Part shown: in pieces, positions 54,129-56,605 of the stretch | Layout of the letters: each line of letters opens with the position of its first letter | Numbering within the stretch: position 1 is the stretch's first letter | Assembly (NCBI GenBank): GCA_004556345.1 | Contig: SFHQ01000007.1 | Location: forward strand, 1-56,605 | Reading direction: 5' to 3' | Source of the DNA: Clostridiales bacterium | Lineage (GTDB): Bacteria > Bacillota > Clostridia > Oscillospirales > Oscillospiraceae | DNA length: 56,605 bases | Notes under the pieces: model-generated | The model's database searches: none | What the model saw: the letters and a program-made list of their open reading frames with translations, nothing else | Told to the model about the DNA's origin: nothing | Made by a program: the position numbers and the translations under genes

Positions 54129-54231
54129 TTATTTTTCTTTCCGGTCAAACGTCACCCGGTAAGACCCGGCCACGGCTGCGCAGGGAATGGCAGCGGCGTT
54201 CTCGATGGTGAAGGGAAGCTTGGGGTAGATG
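54129..54231 (-). pseudogene. 3' remnant of an unidentified gene
   Basis: On the minus strand one frame reads about 34 sensible codons to a TAA at 54129-54131. The product, beginning IYPKLPFTIENAAAIPCAA, looks like a genuine protein C-terminus. Upstream the frame runs into the 31-base inverted repeat and then a stop (TGA), with no start codon or binding site. It may be a gene cut off by a rearrangement. I cannot name the parent. The remaining bases up to spoVAC show no other coding sequence. Confidence 0.35.
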
Positions 54232-54262
54232 GAATTTATGCAACAGCTTGTTGCACAAATTC
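54232..54262. repeat. 31-bp inverted repeat
   Basis: GAATTT(A)TGCAACA - GCT - TGTTGCA(C)AAATTC. Arms are perfect apart from one facing A/C mismatch. It lies exactly at the broken end of the gene remnant and has no T run. Confidence 0.7.
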
Positions 54263-54362
54263 ACTGCCGAGAGTATCTTATCACCACTGGGACAAAAGGG
54301 CAAGGATGCGCATAATTTCCTGCTGGGCGCGGCACCCTAGGGGGAGAAGGGGGTTATGCAAC

Positions 54363-54818
54363 ATGGACCTAAATGACCTGACGAATGAAAACTACAACAA
54401 GTATGTTCAGAGCAAAGCGAAGCCCTCCCCGATCGGGAAGAACCTGGTGTGGGCCTTCACGGTGGGAGGGCTGATCTGTGTGCTGGGGCAGGGGATGTGG
54501 GACGGCTATCACGCGCTGGGGCTGGATGAGAAGACGGCGCGGACGGCAGTGTCTATCACGCTCATTTTTATCACGGCCCTGCTGACCGGCATCGGGGTGT
54601 TCGACTCCTTTGCCAAGCACGCCGGGGCGGGGACGCTGGTGCCGATCACGGGGTTTGCCAATGCAGTTGTGGCGCCGGCGATGGAGTTTAGGCAGGAAGG
54701 GTTCGTCACGGGGACGGCGGTCAAGCTCTTTACCGTGGCGGGGCCGGTGCTGGTGTTTGGCATTTCGGCCAGTGTGATCTATGGGCTGGTGTATTGGGTT
54801 TGGACGCTGATTTGGTAG
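54363..54818 (+). CDS. spoVAC: stage V sporulation protein AC
   Basis: A 151-residue membrane protein, the length of B. subtilis SpoVAC. NLVWAFTVGGLICVLGQGMWDGY, ITALLTGIGVFDSFAKHAGAGTLVPITGFANAV and EFRQEGFVTGTAVKLF (all read in part) are family hallmarks. SpoVA proteins form the channel for dipicolinic acid entry into and exit from spores; SpoVAC is mechanosensitive. It stands alone here, without spoVAD and spoVAE, which usually follow. AAGGGGG lies upstream of the ATG. Confidence 0.92.
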   Translation: MDLNDLTNENYNKYVQSKAKPSPIGKNLVWAFTVGGLICVLGQGMWDGYHALGLDEKTARTAVSITLIFITALLTGIGVFDSFAKHAGAGTLVPITGFANAVVAPAMEFRQEGFVTGTAVKLFTVAGPVLVFGISASVIYGLVYWVWTLIW

Positions 54819-54830
54819 GTGGGTGCGAGC

Positions 54831-54856
54831 GGGCCGCAGGGGTCTGCGGCCCCTAC
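54831..54856. repeat. 26-bp GC-rich palindromic repeat, third copy
   Basis: Identical over 26 bases to 34745-34770 and inverted relative to 34669-34694 with one difference. It lies between the convergent spoVAC and ribbon-helix-helix genes, where its hairpin could also end transcription. Confidence 0.75.
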
Positions 54857-54881
54857 GAAGGGAACGGTCAGCGTATTTATA

Positions 54882-55094
54882 TTATTCGATGTCCAGCTCT
54901 GGGGGGACGTCGATCTCGTCGGAGACGTATTTGCCGTTCTTTTTGCGCTGGCGGACACATTCGGTGAGAAGGTATTCGATCTGACCGTTCACCGAACGAA
55001 AATCATCTTCGGCCCAAGCGGCGATGGCGGCGTAGAGCTTGGGGGAGAGGCGGAGGGGGATCTGCTTTTTGCCTTCTTTCTTTGGTTCTGCCAT
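54882..55094 (-). CDS. ribbon-helix-helix (Arc-like) DNA-binding protein
   Basis: A 70-residue protein. KKQIPLRLSPKLYAAIAAWAEDDFRSVNGQIEYLLTE (read in part) follows the Arc/MetJ pattern of a short beta strand and two helices. A basic patch (RQRKKNGK) and acidic tail follow. It lies 19 bases after the SPFH gene on the same strand, so it is probably co-transcribed and may bind the palindrome at 56100-56118 to autoregulate. Its role with an SPFH protein is unknown. Confidence 0.8.
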   Translation of the reverse strand: MAEPKKEGKKQIPLRLSPKLYAAIAAWAEDDFRSVNGQIEYLLTECVRQRKKNGKYVSDEIDVPPELDIE

Positions 55095-55113
55095 GGATGC
55101 TTCCCTGCCTTAT

Positions 55114-56076
55114 TTAATAAAGACTGCCGGTGTTGACGACGGGCTGGGCATCGTGGTTACCGCAGAGGACCACCAGAAGGTTGGAGACCATGGCGGCCTT
55201 GCGCTCCTCGTCCAGCTCGACCAGGCCGCCTTCGCTCAGACGGGCCAGGGCCATTTCAACGGTACCGACGGCACCTTCAACGATCATGTTGCGGGCGTCG
55301 ATGATGGCGGTGGCCTGCTGGCGCTGGAGCATGGCGGCGGCGATCTCAGAGGCGTAGGCCAGGTGAGTGATGCGGGCTTCTAAAATCTCTAAGCCGGCGA
55401 CCTGGACCTGGGACTGGATCTCGTCCCGGATGCGGGCGGCGACGACATCGCTGGAGCCGCGCAGGCTGCCCTCGTCGGGCTGGCCGTCGCCGGTGGTGTC
55501 GATGCCGGGGGCCACGTCGTAGGGGTAGAGGCGGACGATGTTCCGCAGGGCACTGTCGCACTGAAGGGAGAGAAACTCCTTATAATTATCCACGTCAAAG
55601 ACGGCTTTGCAGGTGTCCACGACGCGCCAGGTGACGGCGATGCCGATCTCCACGGGGTTGCCCAGGCAGTCGTTGATCTTCTGGCGGGAGTTGTTTAGAG
55701 TCATGATCTTCAGAGAGACACGGCGGCCGGATTCTTTGTTGGCGGTTTTGCCCTTGACATCGCTGCTCTGGCCCAGGACAGTGTGGGCGGCGGGATTCAC
55801 GGCGGAGCAGAAGGGATTGACGAAATAGAAGCCTGCGCCCTTCAGGGTGCCGATGTATTTGCCGAACAAGGTGAGGACCAGGGCTTCCTGGGGTCCTAAG
55901 ACTTTCAGGCCAGGAGCGACCAGCCAGCCTAAACAAAGGTAGGCAACGCAGAGGAGATAGAGGGGCGGGGAGATGGCCCAGACGAGGACGCCGCTGGCGG
56001 CGACCACATACAATATAATAGTAAGAAGCAGGACCAGCATACCGTTCTTTTTGTTGCTTAAGACCTTCTCTTTCAT
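55114..56076 (-). CDS. SPFH/Band 7 domain membrane protein
   Basis: A 320-residue protein. Two hydrophobic segments near the N-terminus (about 13-35 and 37-56) precede an SPFH domain (GPQEALVLTLFGKYIGTLKGAGFYFVNPF, VEIGIAVTWRVVD, DNYKEFLSLQCDSALRNIVR, in part). The later ITHLAYASEIAAAMLQRQQA resembles the region after the flotillin/stomatin core. Such proteins form cage-like oligomers at the membrane and often regulate proteases or lipid domains. I placed the start at 56076, after CAGGAGG. It is the first gene of a pair with the ribbon-helix-helix protein. Confidence 0.88.
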   Translation of the reverse strand: MKEKVLSNKKNGMLVLLLTIILYVVAASGVLVWAISPPLYLLCVAYLCLGWLVAPGLKVLGPQEALVLTLFGKYIGTLKGAGFYFVNPFCSAVNPAAHTVLGQSSDVKGKTANKESGRRVSLKIMTLNNSRQKINDCLGNPVEIGIAVTWRVVDTCKAVFDVDNYKEFLSLQCDSALRNIVRLYPYDVAPGIDTTGDGQPDEGSLRGSSDVVAARIRDEIQSQVQVAGLEILEARITHLAYASEIAAAMLQRQQATAIIDARNMIVEGAVGTVEMALARLSEGGLVELDEERKAAMVSNLLVVLCGNHDAQPVVNTGSLY

Positions 56077-56099
56077 AGGAAAACCTCCTGTCATTGATT

Positions 56100-56118
56100 T
56101 GATATCAAAATAATATCA
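56100..56118. promoter_or_regulatory. operator-like palindrome upstream of the SPFH gene
   Basis: TGATAT-CAAAATA-ATATCA, a perfect 6-bp inverted repeat. On the minus strand TTGACT (56133-56138) lies 14 bases upstream of it, so the palindrome covers the expected -10 region. A repressor bound here would block the promoter. Confidence 0.6.
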
Positions 56119-56185
56119 CACAGATTTCGCGAAGTCAAGAAAGAAAAGAAAAATAGAAAAAAGTGAAAAAACTTGAAAAAAGAGC

Positions 56186-56214
56186 TTGACATTTCCTGAA
56201 ATGGGTGGTATTCT
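56186..56214 (+). promoter_or_regulatory. rRNA operon promoter P1
   Basis: TTGACA (56186-56191), 17-base spacer and TATTCT (56209-56214). AT-rich DNA upstream (AAAAAACTTGAAAAA) could act as an UP element. Confidence 0.78.
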
Positions 56215-56299
56215 ATCAAAGCTGTCGCGAGACGGGAACGCAAAAGTGAAGAACGAAGTTAAGAAACAGAAAAAGTTTTGAAAAACTTGAAAAAAGTTC

Positions 56300-56328
56300 T
56301 TGACAAGCGCTGGGAGCTGTGCTAAGAT
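56300..56328 (+). promoter_or_regulatory. rRNA operon promoter P2
   Basis: TTGACA (56300-56305), 17-base spacer and TAAGAT (56323-56328). The sequence AAAACTTGAAAAAAG upstream repeats that before P1, so the promoters look duplicated. The leader to the 16S gene contains AAGCTT-AA-AAGCTT and a boxA-like TTTCTTTGAAGCT. Confidence 0.83.
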
Positions 56329-56519
56329 ATAGCTCACCCGCTGAGAAGTGGCGTGCACCTTGTAAATTAAACAATGTAAGAGAAACACGAAGCACCAAAA
56401 CGGACAATAAAGTTGTCCATGAAGCTTAAAAGCTTTGTGGGGCAACGTTTTATTTCTTTGAAGCTAAGAGATTAGCTCGATAAATTGATTTGAACGAGTT
56501 CGACTCGTTTAGATACCAT

Positions 56520-56605
<86 letters not shown>

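Overview
The window comes from a GC-rich (about 60 % by eye) member of the Clostridia. The 16S rRNA start at the right edge, the SCIFF peptide with its maturase, the N-terminally extended L27 with its Prp protease, and sporulation genes (spoIIE, spoVAC, a SpoVB-like flippase, a SpoIIQ-like M23 protein) all point to a spore-forming anaerobe of the Oscillospiraceae, near Oscillibacter or Dysosmobacter. Species cannot be fixed by eye. I see no prophage, transposase or CRISPR array; this is mostly chromosomal core.

Layout. 1-3.5 kb: small membrane protein, tRNA-Val, then a leftward SCIFF RiPP operon (scfA, scfB, two unknown small proteins, a SanA/YdcF-like protein). 3.5-7.6 kb: rplU-prp-rpmA-obg and a lipid-II-flippase-like protein. 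7.8-12 kb: prmA, a phosphoesterase, then a THF riboswitch over folT-folC. 12-14.8 kb: a LuxR-type regulator divergent from a thiolase. 15-23.4 kb: a single eight-gene transcript for chorismate, Phe and Tyr synthesis. 23.5-29 kb: tRNA-Thr and tRNA-Tyr, a small sigma-like pair, and a pantothenate/CoA operon (panG-like, panB, panC, panD, coaBC). 29-35 kb: spoIIE, a PflX-like radical SAM protein, mutY, an RluA-family synthase, repeats and a flavodoxin. 35-45 kb: DUF1385-prmC-recA-recX-rimO-pgsA, then a lipoprotein with a two-component system. 45-50 kb: tRNA-Leu with an AT-richer dinD, a Zn/Cd-type ATPase with its metallochaperone-like partner, and an AraC regulator. 50-56.6 kb: M23 protein, queT with a structured leader, a shikimate-kinase-like protein, a nitrilase, rpsF-ssb-rpsR, spoVAC, an SPFH/ribbon-helix-helix pair, and the tandem promoters and first 86 bases of an rRNA operon.

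The most striking element is the leader of the aromatic operon (about 15.0-15.2 kb). It encodes a 24-residue peptide dense in Tyr and Phe codons. The stop codon is followed at once by an antiterminator strand that competes with an intrinsic terminator before aroF. This is the architecture of enterobacterial pheA/trp attenuation, here placed in a Firmicute over the whole shikimate-Phe-Tyr pathway.

Other items worth attention: an AroE-AroK fusion; a second shikimate-kinase-like protein lacking the shikimate-binding arginine; unknown small proteins in the SCIFF operon; a 47-bp near-perfect palindrome with a decayed relative 14 kb away; a 26-bp GC-rich palindromic repeat in three copies; and several operator-like inverted repeats overlapping promoters. 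All assignments rest on reading the sequence and knowledge of the families; no database search was run.
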